DNA of 64,000 nt, from assembly GCF_036250695.1 (NCBI RefSeq), contig NZ_CP109427.1, positions 4,402,001-4,466,000 of the forward strand, read 5' to 3'. Below are positions 51,365 to 62,591 of the stretch, one piece after another; position 1 is the stretch's first letter, and each line of letters begins with the position of its first letter. Under the pieces are notes generated by a model. That model did no database searches. It was not told where the DNA came from and saw only the letters and a list, made by a program, of their open reading frames with translations. A program made the position numbers and the translations under genes. The DNA comes from Streptomyces sp. NBC_01497. GTDB taxonomy: Bacteria; Actinomycetota; Actinomycetes; Streptomycetales; Streptomycetaceae.

Positions 51365-52914
51365 CGACGGCCCCGGCGCTTGAGATGGGCCAGCAACTCG
51401 TCGTACGCGCCGTCCTCGTTGCCGTACTGTGCGACGCCACGGGCCGTGGCGAACCAGCCGGCGGTGGACGGCCGCACCTCGCCGGCCGCGTCCAGCAGGT
51501 CACGCATCCCGATCATGCGCGGCTCGCCGGTGCGCACCGAGTCCAGCAGCGCGTGCTCCGCGGCCGTCTCGCACACGTGCGCCAGGTCCGCACCGGAGAA
51601 ACCGTCGGTCCGCCGCGCGAGACGGCCCAGGTCGATGCCGACCACGGGCCGCTCCCGCAAGTGGTAGCGCAGCACCGACTCGCGGGCCGCCTCGTCGGGG
51701 GGCAGGACGAGCAGCATCCGGTCCAGCCGGCCGGGCCGGCGCAGCGCCGCGTCCACGTCCCACGGGTGGTTGGTCGCCGCCAGCACGAACACCCCGTCGT
51801 TGTCCGCGTCCACGCCGTCCAGTTCGGTCAGCAGCTGGTTGACGGTCGTGCGCATACTGCCGGGCATCCTGCTGCGCTTACCGCCGAGCGCGTCGAGCTC
51901 GTCCAGGAACACGACACACGGAGCGTTGCGGCGCGCCGCCTCGAACAGGCCCCGGAGGTTGCGCTCGGAACGCCCCAGCCACATGTCCAGGACGTCGCTG
52001 AGCGCGATGCTGAGGAACGCGGCACCCAACTCACCCGCGACCGCACGAGCCAGGAAGGTCTTGCCGCACCCGGGCGGCCCGTACAGCAATAGGCCGCCCC
52101 GCAGGCTCTTTCCGTAGAGCCGGCGCAGTTCCGGGTTGCGCATCGGCGCCAGGAACGCGGCCTCCAGCCGCTCCTTGACCTCCTGCATGCCGCCGACATC
52201 GGCCAGCCGCACCTCGCTGCGCGCCCGCACCTCCCAGGCCTCGCCGGGCCCGTCGTGCGGAACCGCCGGTACGGGGGTGGCCCGGTCGGTCGCGGATGGG
52301 CCGTGCGCGGCCCGGCCCTGATCCCGGTTCTGATTCGTGCCGACGGGACCTGGGGCCGCGCCGGCGTCCGTCCCCGCGCCTGTTCCTGCCCCTGTTCCGG
52401 TGCCTCTGTCTGCTCCGGCGTCCGGGCCGCTGCCCGTTCCGGTGCCCGTTCCGGTGCCTGTTCCGGTGTCGTCGAGGAACCGCGCGGGCTGGTCGACCCC
52501 CGCGACCTCCCGCTCGGCACGCGACCAGTCGAAGTGACGGTCAGGTGCGGGGGAGCCCTGCCGGGCGGCGGAGGGGTCCCTCCCGGCCGAGGGGTCGTCG
52601 ACCGGCGTCCCCTCGCCGGGTGCTTCGTGCTGGGGGACGGCCGGCTCCACGGGCGCCGCAGTATCGGTGTCCGGAGCCGGGCCGGTGACCGGAGCCGGGC
52701 CGGTGCCCGGGACCGCCAGGGCCCGGGCCATCAACTCGCGAGCGCCTTCGTCGCCCGGCGCCCGCCCCAGGACCGCGGCGGCCTCCGCCACGGCCTCGTC
52801 GCGCCGGCCCGCGTCGAGCAGCAACTGCCCCAGGTGCAGCCGCAACGGCACATCCTGCGGAGTGTGCGCGAGCGCTGCCCGCAAGCTCTGGATGAGTGGC
52901 TCGGAGTCGCTCAT
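51361..52914 (-). CDS. AAA+ ATPase with N-terminal TPR and low-complexity linker
   Basis: 517 residues. A short TPR pair (1-65: LRLHLGQLLLDAGRRDEAVA) is followed by a 150-residue linker with Pro/Asp and a GTGTGTGTGTGTG run encoded by a 12-base DNA repeat. The AAA+ core (about 230-460) is of the FtsH/CDC48-like type: DVGGMQEVKERLEAAFLAP, Walker A LYGPPGCGKTFLARAV, Walker B PCVVFLDELDALGG, sensor VFVLAATNHPWDVD, arginine-finger region RRPGRLDRML. No protease domain. Coupled to the membrane TPR protein, so a chaperone or unfoldase role near the membrane is inferred. Confidence 0.88.
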   Translation of the reverse strand: MSDSEPLIQSLRAALAHTPQDVPLRLHLGQLLLDAGRRDEAVAEAAAVLGRAPGDEGARELMARALAVPGTGPAPVTGPAPDTDTAAPVEPAVPQHEAPGEGTPVDDPSAGRDPSAARQGSPAPDRHFDWSRAEREVAGVDQPARFLDDTGTGTGTGTGTGSGPDAGADRGTGTGAGTGAGTDAGAAPGPVGTNQNRDQGRAAHGPSATDRATPVPAVPHDGPGEAWEVRARSEVRLADVGGMQEVKERLEAAFLAPMRNPELRRLYGKSLRGGLLLYGPPGCGKTFLARAVAGELGAAFLSIALSDVLDMWLGRSERNLRGLFEAARRNAPCVVFLDELDALGGKRSRMPGSMRTTVNQLLTELDGVDADNDGVFVLAATNHPWDVDAALRRPGRLDRMLLVLPPDEAARESVLRYHLRERPVVGIDLGRLARRTDGFSGADLAHVCETAAEHALLDSVRTGEPRMIGMRDLLDAAGEVRPSTAGWFATARGVAQYGNEDGAYDELLAHLKRRGRR

Positions 52915-53388
52915 GGGTCTCCTGCCCGCGGACGGCGGAGGGGGACGGTACGACGGCCACGACGATTCGCGACCACGATCGCCGCTTCGGCCCCCCGGTA
53001 TGGTCGCGGATCAGCATAACGACGGGCGTCAGCGGCGGAGGGGTTCCGGCGATGCCGGGATGGTGCGAGGCAGCCGTGGATCTTCGCTGACCGTACTGCC
53101 GAACTTCGCCGTGTGCCGTGGTTCGTGGGCTCCGCGCATTCGTCCTCGGCGATCGGGAAGCACGCCTCTGGCCGCCGGACCGGAGCCCGCCGCGGCGGGG
53201 CCGCTGACGGATCTGCCGAGCCGGTTCGTCCCTTCCGCGGCGGGTGAGGCGTCAGCGCGCCCGCGCAAACCTGCCGGACGGGCCCGCTCGGTCGCGCGCG
53301 GCGTGGCGATCGACCTGCTCCGACGAACGGTGTCCGGGACGGGAAACCGGGGGCGAGGATGCGCGTGCCTGATAGTTGCATGTAAGAC
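52915..53388. other. 474-base gene-free stretch before the nitroreductase
   Basis: Both strands contain open frames but none has a ribosome site, family motif or steady codon bias. It holds the minus-strand promoter region of the AAA+ operon and the plus-strand promoter of the nitroreductase. Confidence 0.4.
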
Positions 53389-53404
53389 GGTATCGATTGA
53401 TACC
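53389..53404. promoter_or_regulatory. Palindromic operator before the nitroreductase
   Basis: GGTATC-GATT-GATACC is a perfect dyad, 46 bases before the TTG start, in a short A/T-rich patch. It suits a TetR- or MarR-type repressor; none is adjacent. Confidence 0.5.
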
Positions 53405-53449
53405 ATCGTGAACCAAGATGGCCCCGTGAACAGATGGAGGCGAACGGTC

Positions 53450-54118
53450 TTGGACGTCTACGAGGCGGTCGCGAGCCGACGGGCGGTGCGCGGATTCACC
53501 GGCGAACCGGTCCCGAGGGAACTGCTGGAGCGCGTGCTGTCCGCTGCGGCCCGGGCGCCGTCCGGATCGAACATCCAGCCGTGGCACGCCTACGTGCTGA
53601 CCGGCGCGCCGCTGGCCGAGCTGAAGAAGCGGGCCGGCGAGCGCCTGGCCGCAGGGGACGCCTGGGACGAGCCGGAGTACGCGATGTACCCGACCTCACT
53701 GAAGTCCCCTTATCGCGAGCGCCGGTTCGCCTTCGGCGAGCAGCGCTACGGCGCCCTCGGCATTCCGCATGAGGACATCACGGCGCGTCAGAGGGCCGCC
53801 TCCGCGAACTGGGATGCCTTCGGCGCGCCCGCCGCCCTGTTCTGCTACATCGACCGTGACCAGGGACGCCCGCAGTGGTCCGACGTCGGCATGTATCTGC
53901 AGACCGTCATGCTGCTGCTGCGCGCCGAAGGGCTGCACAGCTGCCCGCAGATGGCATGGGCGAAGTTTCACCGGACGGTCGCGGAGGTCCTCTCACCCCC
54001 GGGGGACCTCGTCCTCTTCTGCGGCATGTCGATCGGGTTCGAGGACATCACGGTGGGTTACGCCCGAACGGGCCGGGCGCCCCTCGACGAGACGGTCACG
54101 TTCGTCGACGGCTGCTGA
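53450..54118 (+). CDS. Nitroreductase-family flavoprotein
   Basis: 222 residues from TTG at 53450, which has GGAGG nine bases upstream; longer frames exist but lose family similarity. The FMN-binding nitroreductase fold begins DVYEAVASRRAVRGFTGEPV, with RAPSGSNIQPWHAYVLTG (FMN contacts), a 90-residue excursion with HEDITARQRAA, then DVGMYLQTVMLLLRAEGLHS and a C-terminal GMSIGFEDITVGYARTGRAP with the FMN phosphate Gly. It would use NAD(P)H to reduce nitro, quinone or enone compounds. Single gene under a palindromic operator. Confidence 0.9.
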   Translation: MDVYEAVASRRAVRGFTGEPVPRELLERVLSAAARAPSGSNIQPWHAYVLTGAPLAELKKRAGERLAAGDAWDEPEYAMYPTSLKSPYRERRFAFGEQRYGALGIPHEDITARQRAASANWDAFGAPAALFCYIDRDQGRPQWSDVGMYLQTVMLLLRAEGLHSCPQMAWAKFHRTVAEVLSPPGDLVLFCGMSIGFEDITVGYARTGRAPLDETVTFVDGC

Positions 54119-54201
54119 CACCACCCGCACTGCCTCCATGTGGCACTTCAGCCGAGTCCACGTGCCCACGCTGAGCGGGAACACCCGGCCAATGCCTGGG
54201 G

Positions 54202-54316
54202 ATGCATGCACCCCGTGAAGCGGGCAGGTGCGTCCATCCGTTGCCGCCGCTGGGGCCGTTGCCACCGCTGGCGCCGTTGCCGCTGCGGCACGCGGCGCTG
54301 ACGGTGCTGGGACGAC
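54202..54316 (+). pseudogene. Dead 3'-end copy of the gene at 49594
   Basis: The reading EAGRCVHPL then PLRHAALTVLG copies GRFVHPLLLRHAAMAVLG, the C-terminus of the gene at 49594. Three inserted CCGTTGCC-type units (LPPLGPLPPLAPL) expand the middle, and the stop TGA has changed to CGA. No 5' part remains. It overlaps nothing functional but lies just past the end of the convergent membrane-protein gene. Confidence 0.65.
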
Positions 54317-54336
54317 GTGGGACCGGCGGGGCCTCG

Positions 54337-55104
54337 TCACGACGCGGGCGGGGTGCGGCGGCGCAGACCGGCGGAGAGGATCAGGAGCGTCGAGAGGGCG
54401 AAGAGGACGCCCGAGGTGGCGAGTGAACCGGACGGCACCGTACGTGAGCCGGTGGGCTCGACCCAGGGGTGCAGGACCCCGAACGGGTCACGGAACAGGA
54501 CGACGCTCTGACCGGGCTCGAACTGCCCGACGCAGTTCTGGCGCTCCGTCAGTTCCTCTGCCGCGCCCGTCGCGTCCTGGACATGGCAGTGGGTGCCGGG
54601 CGTGATGTGCGCGGTGACGGCATGGCCGAGTCGCTCGGCGTACAGCTGGTACGCGGTGGGGCCCGCGAAGAAGGGGAGCGCGAAGACGCACAGGGAGGCG
54701 AGGGTCGCGGCGATCACACGGTTCCACCGTGCGCCGGCGATGACCGCGGTGGTGGCCACGACGACGAGCGTCACGACGATCCCGAGATACAGCATCCCGA
54801 ACGGGTACTGGCTGAGGAAGCCCGCGGCCACGGCGGCCAGGGGGAGGACGACGGCCCACATCAGGCTGTTGACGATCCGGCGCGGCGGCGTGGCGGACGA
54901 CGGGGCGGGTCTCTCGCCGGGGGCCTCAGCGGCGGTACCGGCCGGGGCCCCGGCCGCCGGCTCCGGGGCCGGTCCGGTGCCCGATCCGGCCGCCGTTCCC
55001 TGCCCGGCCGCGTCCGGGCGGCCCTTCTCCGGCGTGATCGTGACCGTGACCGAGGACGTCCCCGGTCTGCTCTGCGCGGAAGGATTGATCTGCTGCGTGC
55101 TCAA
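54337..55104 (-). CDS. Integral membrane protein, unknown family
   Basis: 255 residues from TTG at 55104 with GGGAG upstream. A disordered N-terminus of about 75 residues (Ala/Gly/Pro) precedes three helices: MWAVVLPLAAVAAGFLS, MLYLGIVVTLVVVATTAVIA and VIAATLASLCVFALPFFAG. After an outer loop with two Cys (THCHVQD, ERQNCVGQ), a last helix follows, VLFALSTLLILSAGL. The pattern is that of a small membrane protein with one disulphide-capable loop. No family assigned. Third in order after the kinase and LanC genes on the same strand, 87 bases behind LanC; may be in that transcript. Confidence 0.65.
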   Translation of the reverse strand: MSTQQINPSAQSRPGTSSVTVTITPEKGRPDAAGQGTAAGSGTGPAPEPAAGAPAGTAAEAPGERPAPSSATPPRRIVNSLMWAVVLPLAAVAAGFLSQYPFGMLYLGIVVTLVVVATTAVIAGARWNRVIAATLASLCVFALPFFAGPTAYQLYAERLGHAVTAHITPGTHCHVQDATGAAEELTERQNCVGQFEPGQSVVLFRDPFGVLHPWVEPTGSRTVPSGSLATSGVLFALSTLLILSAGLRRRTPPAS

Positions 55105-55191
55105 CGTCGTGCTCCCTGGCCCGGAACGAATGCCACGTACCCCCGCCCCCTACTCACGACGGTGCGGGGCCATACGGTTCCGGCGCACAGA

Positions 55192-56505
55192 TCAGCGACT
55201 GGTGTCGGGGCCTCGTACCGGTGCCGGTCGCGGCCGGGTGGGCGGGTGCGCCGCCGGCTGGTCCGGCCAGGGGTGGGCGTACGCGGCGTCCCCGCCGCCG
55301 CGCAGGCGCGCGTAGCGCAGCAGTTCGCGGATGATGCCCGCGCTGCCCATGGCCCAGCCGGGTTCGGGTTCGAGGGTGCTGGGGGTGGCGCGGTGCTCGG
55401 TGTTGGACCAGCGCACGCCGTCCGCGTCGGCCGTGGCGCGGGCGAGGAGGTCCGTGGCGAGGGTGTCGGCGAAGGCGATGCCGTCGCCTTGTTCCACGGC
55501 CCGGTCGCAGGCGAGCGCCAGCACACCCGCCGTACCGCAGCAGTGGCCGTTGTTGTCCCAGAAGCCGGGGCGCAGGCGTCGTGGCAGGCCGGAGCGGGTG
55601 ACGGTGTGCCAGCAGCGGTCGGCGAGCGACGCCCACGCGGGGTCGCCGGTCGTGTCGCGCAGCAGCCGGAAGACCTGGGCGTCGCCGGTCGGGCCGTGGC
55701 ACCAGCCGTAACTGAAGCGCTGGACGCGCTCGTCGCTCACCTGCGGGTCGGAGTGCGGGACGAGGAAGCCGTCCGGGCCTCCCTCGTCGCGCACCGTGAC
55801 GTCCGCTGCCCCGGCGAGGGCGAGTTGGCTCAGGTCGGTGCGGTGTGCGGCCCGGCCCACCGCGGCCAGCGCGTACACGACACCGAGGGTGCCGTGCGAG
55901 ATGTGGTTCAGCCGTGACGCGCGCCCCCGGTGCCCCTCCCACCGGACACCGTGGCGCGTCGCCTGAGCCGTACGGAGATACGGCTCGGCGGCGGCGACCG
56001 CGAGATCCGTGTCGCCGCAGGCCAACGCGCCCAGCGCGATACCGGCGTTGCCGCCCAGCAGCTCGAACTGATCGCCCCAGCGGGTGCCGTCGAAGCGTGC
56101 GCGGACGAGGTCGAGTGAACGGCCGGCGGCCGTCCGGGCGGACGCGTCCCCCAGTACCTCCCCGACGGCGTTCAGTGCGACGGCGATGCCCGCCCGGCCG
56201 AAGTGGAGGGAGCTGTAGTCCCACTCCTCGGCGGTGTCGGCGAGGCCGCGCGCGGCACGGACGGCGGCATCGGCGTACCGGTCGTCCCCGAAGTGGCTCC
56301 AGCCCTCCAGCAGGGCCAACAGGACGCCCGAAGTCCCGTTGTAGAGCATCGGGTTCGGTTCGTCGTCGGAGGGACGGGTCGTCCAGGCGAGGCCGTTCGC
56401 GGCTCCCGCTCCTGTGATGGCCGGTGTGTCCCGCGCGACGCGCAGAATCCAGTCGAGGGCCCCTGCCGCCAGCGTCTCGGCCTGTGCGGTGCGGGTTCCG
56501 TCCAC
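55192..56505 (-). CDS. Stand-alone LanC-like cyclase with Cys-Cys zinc motif
   Basis: 437 residues; ATG at 56505. LanC-type alpha/alpha toroid with Gly-rich repeats (YNGTSGVLLALLEGW, FGRAGIAVALNAVG, GNAGIALGALACG, HISHGTLGVVYALAAVG). Zinc ligands are visible as WCHG (Cys about 268) and GHCCGTAG (Cys 320/321). LanC enzymes bind zinc by Cys, Cys and His; here the His is replaced by a second Cys, the CCG form known from ProcM-type synthetases. No dehydratase or precursor gene is adjacent. It starts 21 bases after a Ser/Thr kinase gene. Function: thioether-forming or a LanC-like conjugase is inferred. Confidence 0.85.
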   Translation of the reverse strand: MDGTRTAQAETLAAGALDWILRVARDTPAITGAGAANGLAWTTRPSDDEPNPMLYNGTSGVLLALLEGWSHFGDDRYADAAVRAARGLADTAEEWDYSSLHFGRAGIAVALNAVGEVLGDASARTAAGRSLDLVRARFDGTRWGDQFELLGGNAGIALGALACGDTDLAVAAAEPYLRTAQATRHGVRWEGHRGRASRLNHISHGTLGVVYALAAVGRAAHRTDLSQLALAGAADVTVRDEGGPDGFLVPHSDPQVSDERVQRFSYGWCHGPTGDAQVFRLLRDTTGDPAWASLADRCWHTVTRSGLPRRLRPGFWDNNGHCCGTAGVLALACDRAVEQGDGIAFADTLATDLLARATADADGVRWSNTEHRATPSTLEPEPGWAMGSAGIIRELLRYARLRGGGDAAYAHPWPDQPAAHPPTRPRPAPVRGPDTSR

Positions 56506-56526
56506 GGTGCGGGCCCTCCTGTGCCG

Positions 56527-59127
<2,601 letters not shown>

Positions 59128-59686
59128 GGCCGAGCGGTCCTCCCCCTACCCGATGACGTGTCCCGTTCGACGCGGGACACGGGCCCCCGTCCCGCAGGAG
59201 ACTGCCATGCCTACCAAAGCGCTTTCTCGGCGGGGGAAGTGTGGCGACGCGGTGAAACCTTTCGGCTGCTCGGGTGCTCGCACGCGCGTGCCCCGGCCGT
59301 ACCCGCGCCCGATCCGGGGCCGCCGGCATCCCCGCGCCGCGCGTCCGGCGCCCGCGAGTCCTGCGCCTGACGCCCGGATGCCTCGCAGGGGACGCCGCTC
59401 TCCGCCATCCGCCCCCAGCGCTCGTACGACACCGTGCCCGCCCGTACGACACCCTGCCCGCCCGTACGACAGCCGCCCCGCCGGTACGGAACCCACCCGC
59501 GTACGGCACCCGCTCCCGTACGGAACCCGTCCGCGTACGGCACCCGCTCCCGTACGGAACCCGTCCGCGTACGGCACCCGCTCCCGTACGGAACCCCGCC
59601 CGTGCGACACCCTGCCCAGGAAAGTGGTCCACTCCATACAAGGTGGCGATACCGGTTCGCCCGTGCCGCTCCCTACCCTGGCGGTC
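59128..59686. other. 559-base divergent stretch with repeats, no gene
   Basis: Holds the promoters of the kinase operon (minus) and the aminotransferase (plus). The middle is occupied by the GTACG-rich arrays at 59423-59601. No frame has coding support. Confidence 0.5.
59423..59601. repeat. Two adjoining CGTACG-rich tandem arrays (20-bp and 34-bp periods)
   Basis: Three units of CGTACGACACCCTGCCCGCC start at 59423, 59443 and 59463. After a transition unit, three 34-base units start at 59500, 59534 and 59568, each beginning CGTACGGCACCCGCTCCCGT and continuing ACGGAACCCGTCCG. The last unit diverges in its final bases. Confidence 0.85.
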
Positions 59687-61057
59687 ATGACCCCTGTGAC
59701 CCCTCATGCCGCTCCGGACCCGCAGGCCGGTGCCGCCGTCAAGGCGGCCGACCGCGCGCACGTCTTCCACTCCTGGTCCGCGCAGGAACTGATCGACCCG
59801 CTCGCCGTCGCAGGCGCCGAGGGCTCGTACTTCTGGGACTACGACGGCAACCGCTATCTCGACTTCGCCAGCGGTCTCGTCTTCACGAACATCGGCTACC
59901 AGCACCCGAAGGTCATCGCGGCTATCCAGGAGCAGGCGGGCCGGCTCACGACCTTCGCCCCCGCCTTCGCGCTGGAGGCGCGCTCCGAGGCCGCACGGCT
60001 GATCGCGGAGCGCACTCCCGGTGATCTCGACAAGATCTTCTTCACCAACGGCGGCGCCGAGGCGGTCGAGAACGCGATCCGGATGGCGCGCCTCCACACC
60101 GGCCGGCCGAAGGTGCTGTCCGCGTACCGCTCGTACCACGGCGGCACGACGACCGCGATCAACCTGACCGGTGACCCGCGCCGCTGGGCGAACGACAGCG
60201 GGGCCGCCGGCGTCGTGCGTTTCTGGGCGCCGTTCCTGTACCGCTCGCCGTTCTACGCGTCGACCGAGGAGGAGGAGTGCGCCCGCGCACTCGACCACCT
60301 GGAGTCGACGATCCGCTACGAGGGCCCGACGACGATCGCGGCGATCATCCTGGAGACCGTGCCGGGGACGGCGGGGATCATGACGCCCCCGCCCGGCTAC
60401 CTCGCGGGCGTACGGGAGATCTGCGACCGCTACGGGATCGTGTTCGTCGCGGACGAGGTGATGGCCGGATTCGGCCGTACGGGGAAGTGGTTCGCGACGG
60501 AGCACTTCGACGTGGTGCCCGACCTGCTGACCTTCGCGAAGGGCGTCAACTCCGGCTACGTGCCGCTCGGCGGCGTCGCGATCTCCGGCGCGATCGCGGA
60601 CACCTTCGCCAAGCGGCCGTTCCCCGGCGGCCTCACCTACTCCGGGCACCCGCTGGCCTGCGCGGCGGCCGTCGCGACCATCGGGGTGATGGCCGAGGAG
60701 AAGATCGTCGAGCAGGCCGCGCGGCTCGGCGAGACGGTCCTCGGACCGGGTCTGCGCGACCTCGCCGAGCGGCACCCCTCGGTGGGCGAGGTGCGCGGCA
60801 TGGGAGCGTTCTGGGCGCTGGAACTCGTACGGGACCGGGAGACGCGCGAGCCGCTGGTGCCGTACAACGCGACGGGCGAGGCGAACGCGCCGATGGCCGC
60901 GTTCGCGGCGGCGTGCAAGAAGAACGGGCTGTGGCCCTTCGTGAACATGAACCGCACGCACGCCGTGCCGCCCTGCAACATCACGGAGGCAGAGGCGAAG
61001 GAGGGACTGGCGGCCCTGGACAGCGCCCTGGCGATCGCCGATGAGCACACTGTGTGA
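59687..61057 (+). CDS. Class III PLP aminotransferase
   Basis: 456 residues; ATG at 59687. Class III signature segments: FHSWSAQELIDPLAVAGAEG, YLDFASGLVFTNIGYQHPKV, FFTNGGAEAVENAIRMAR, SYHGGTTTAINLTGDPRRW, the PLP Asp in VFVADEVMAGFGRTG, and Schiff-base Lys in LLTFAKGVNSGYVPLGG. The early HSWSAQ and VPPCNIT end resemble the omega-amino-acid:pyruvate or taurine-type branch. It would move an amino group from an omega-amine or beta/gamma-amino acid to pyruvate or 2-oxoglutarate; precise substrate unknown. A GntR/FCD regulator gene follows 182 bases later. Confidence 0.9.
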   Translation: MTPVTPHAAPDPQAGAAVKAADRAHVFHSWSAQELIDPLAVAGAEGSYFWDYDGNRYLDFASGLVFTNIGYQHPKVIAAIQEQAGRLTTFAPAFALEARSEAARLIAERTPGDLDKIFFTNGGAEAVENAIRMARLHTGRPKVLSAYRSYHGGTTTAINLTGDPRRWANDSGAAGVVRFWAPFLYRSPFYASTEEEECARALDHLESTIRYEGPTTIAAIILETVPGTAGIMTPPPGYLAGVREICDRYGIVFVADEVMAGFGRTGKWFATEHFDVVPDLLTFAKGVNSGYVPLGGVAISGAIADTFAKRPFPGGLTYSGHPLACAAAVATIGVMAEEKIVEQAARLGETVLGPGLRDLAERHPSVGEVRGMGAFWALELVRDRETREPLVPYNATGEANAPMAAFAAACKKNGLWPFVNMNRTHAVPPCNITEAEAKEGLAALDSALAIADEHTV

Positions 61058-61239
61058 CGGTGGCCGGGCTGGCGTTCGGGGGCGATGACCGTTTTCGGCC
61101 ATCGCTCCCGTGGCGTTCCCGGCCCTTCGACGCCCCGCCCGGGCTCCAGGTCGTAATGTGACGGAAGCCTTTTCCGCGAGGTGGCCGCAGGGGCCGCCGC
61201 GAGCGGAGCGACGACCGTACGAGGGGAAGCACACCGACC

Positions 61240-62061
61240 ATGCCTGACGGCGCAGCCGTGACCCGGCACACGTTGCGGCAGCAGATCGCGGACGCGCTGC
61301 GTGACGAGATCCTGGCGGGCAGGCTGCTGCCGGGGCGCGAGTTCACCGTCAGGACGATCGCCGAGCAGTACGGCGTCTCCGCCACCCCCGTACGGGAGGC
61401 GCTGGTCGACCTCTCGGCCCAGGGGCTGCTCGACTCGGACCAGCACAAGGGCTTCCGCGTGCACTCCTTCTCGCTCGCCGACTTCCGGGGCATGGTCGAG
61501 GCGCGGTCGCTGCTGGAGGACGGTGTCTTCCGGAAGCTGGAGCGGACCCTGCCGGAGCGCGGGGAGTGCCCGCTCGCGGGACGGAACGCCGAGGCCCGCG
61601 ACGGACGGCCCGGCGGCCCCCGGCCGGGCACGCAGTCGCCGCAGGCCCGCATGCTCGTCTCCGTACGGCGCAGGGCCCAGGAGGCGGCACGGGCGGCACG
61701 CGCCGGGGACGTCGCGATACTGATCGGATACGACCTGCGGTTCTGGCGTGAACTGAGCGCCCTGGGGGACAACCGGTACGTGTCGGAGTTCCTGGACCGG
61801 ATGCGGGTGAAGGCATGGGTGTTCGCGGTCCCCTTCCTGCGGGAGGACGCGCAGGCGAACCGGTGGCTGTGGAGCGGCCACGAGGAGGTGGTGGACGCCG
61901 TGTCCGCGGGCGACACAGCCGCGATCAAGGCGCTCATCGAGCAGTACAACACCCATTTACTGACGTGGGCGGACACGCTGGTGGGATGCGGACCGGACCG
62001 GGCACGGGGCGGCCCCTCAGGCGGCGCGACGGGTGGCAGGCCCGGTGAAGCGGCGGTCTGA
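61240..62061 (+). CDS. GntR-family regulator with FCD domain
   Basis: 273 residues; ATG at 61240. Winged helix at 9-75: TLRQQIADALRDEILAGRLL, TVRTIAEQYGVSATPVREAL, GLLDSDQHKGFRVHS. The FCD ligand domain (about 85-250) starts FRGMVEARSLLEDGVF, then carries a low-complexity insertion (about 110-140, Arg/Gly/Pro) not typical for the family. Late metal-ligand type histidine is in WSGHEEVVDAV. FadR-like regulators sense organic acids. Nearness to the aminotransferase suggests control of that gene. Confidence 0.85.
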   Translation: MPDGAAVTRHTLRQQIADALRDEILAGRLLPGREFTVRTIAEQYGVSATPVREALVDLSAQGLLDSDQHKGFRVHSFSLADFRGMVEARSLLEDGVFRKLERTLPERGECPLAGRNAEARDGRPGGPRPGTQSPQARMLVSVRRRAQEAARAARAGDVAILIGYDLRFWRELSALGDNRYVSEFLDRMRVKAWVFAVPFLREDAQANRWLWSGHEEVVDAVSAGDTAAIKALIEQYNTHLLTWADTLVGCGPDRARGGPSGGATGGRPGEAAV

Positions 62062-62591
62062 CTCCGGTGCGTGCCGGACCCTTCGCGCGGCGTGCCGGGC
62101 GCATTACGCTGGCCCGACCACGGCTCCGCCCGGCCTCCGGGAGCGGAGCGGTGACGCTGTCCGCGCGCGTGCGGACACGACCGCGACGACCGTACAGACG
62201 ACCGCACAGAGCAGCAGAGAGCAGCACGGAGCCGCAGCCCCGACACGTGAAGAGAGCCGCGCACCGAGACCGCGAAGCGGCCCGTGCACCGGGACCCGTG
62301 AGGGGCCCGCGCACCGAACCGCCCGCGCACCGAACCGTGTACCGATCGTGCATCCGAACCGACGTGACGAACCATCCACCGAGCCACCCCGTGACGTACC
62401 GCGTACCGGACCCGCGGGTCCGGTACGCACGGACCCGCGGGCCCCGAGCGCTGTGAGCCCGCAACCCGGGAGACCCGTAAGCCTGTGACTCCGTAAGTCC
62501 CTGTATGCGCAAGCCCGTGGACCCGCGAACCCGTGAGTCCGTGAACCGTCCGGCGATTCCAGAGCGAGAACTGCCTGAGAGCGAGCCCCCC
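62062..62591. other. 530-base low-complexity gene-free stretch
   Basis: Dense degenerate repeats: GCACCGAACC/GCACCGAGACC variants (62250-62340), a GGACCCGCGGGTCC dyad (62409-62422) with a second GGACCCGCGGGCC copy, and ACCCGTGAGTCCGTGAACC-like units (62470-62545). No frame here has coding support, though start codons in it could extend the next gene. Confidence 0.45.

Noticed and set aside
52915..53449. N-terminal extension of the nitroreductase reaching far upstream
   Set aside because: The extra residues are Arg/Pro/Gly-rich, lack family similarity and cross a palindromic operator; a TTG with GGAGG at 53450 gives a normal-length enzyme.
54119..56505. Lanthipeptide precursor near the LanC-like gene
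   Set aside because: No short frame with a leader-like N-terminus and Ser/Thr/Cys core was found in the gaps around the kinase, LanC and membrane genes.
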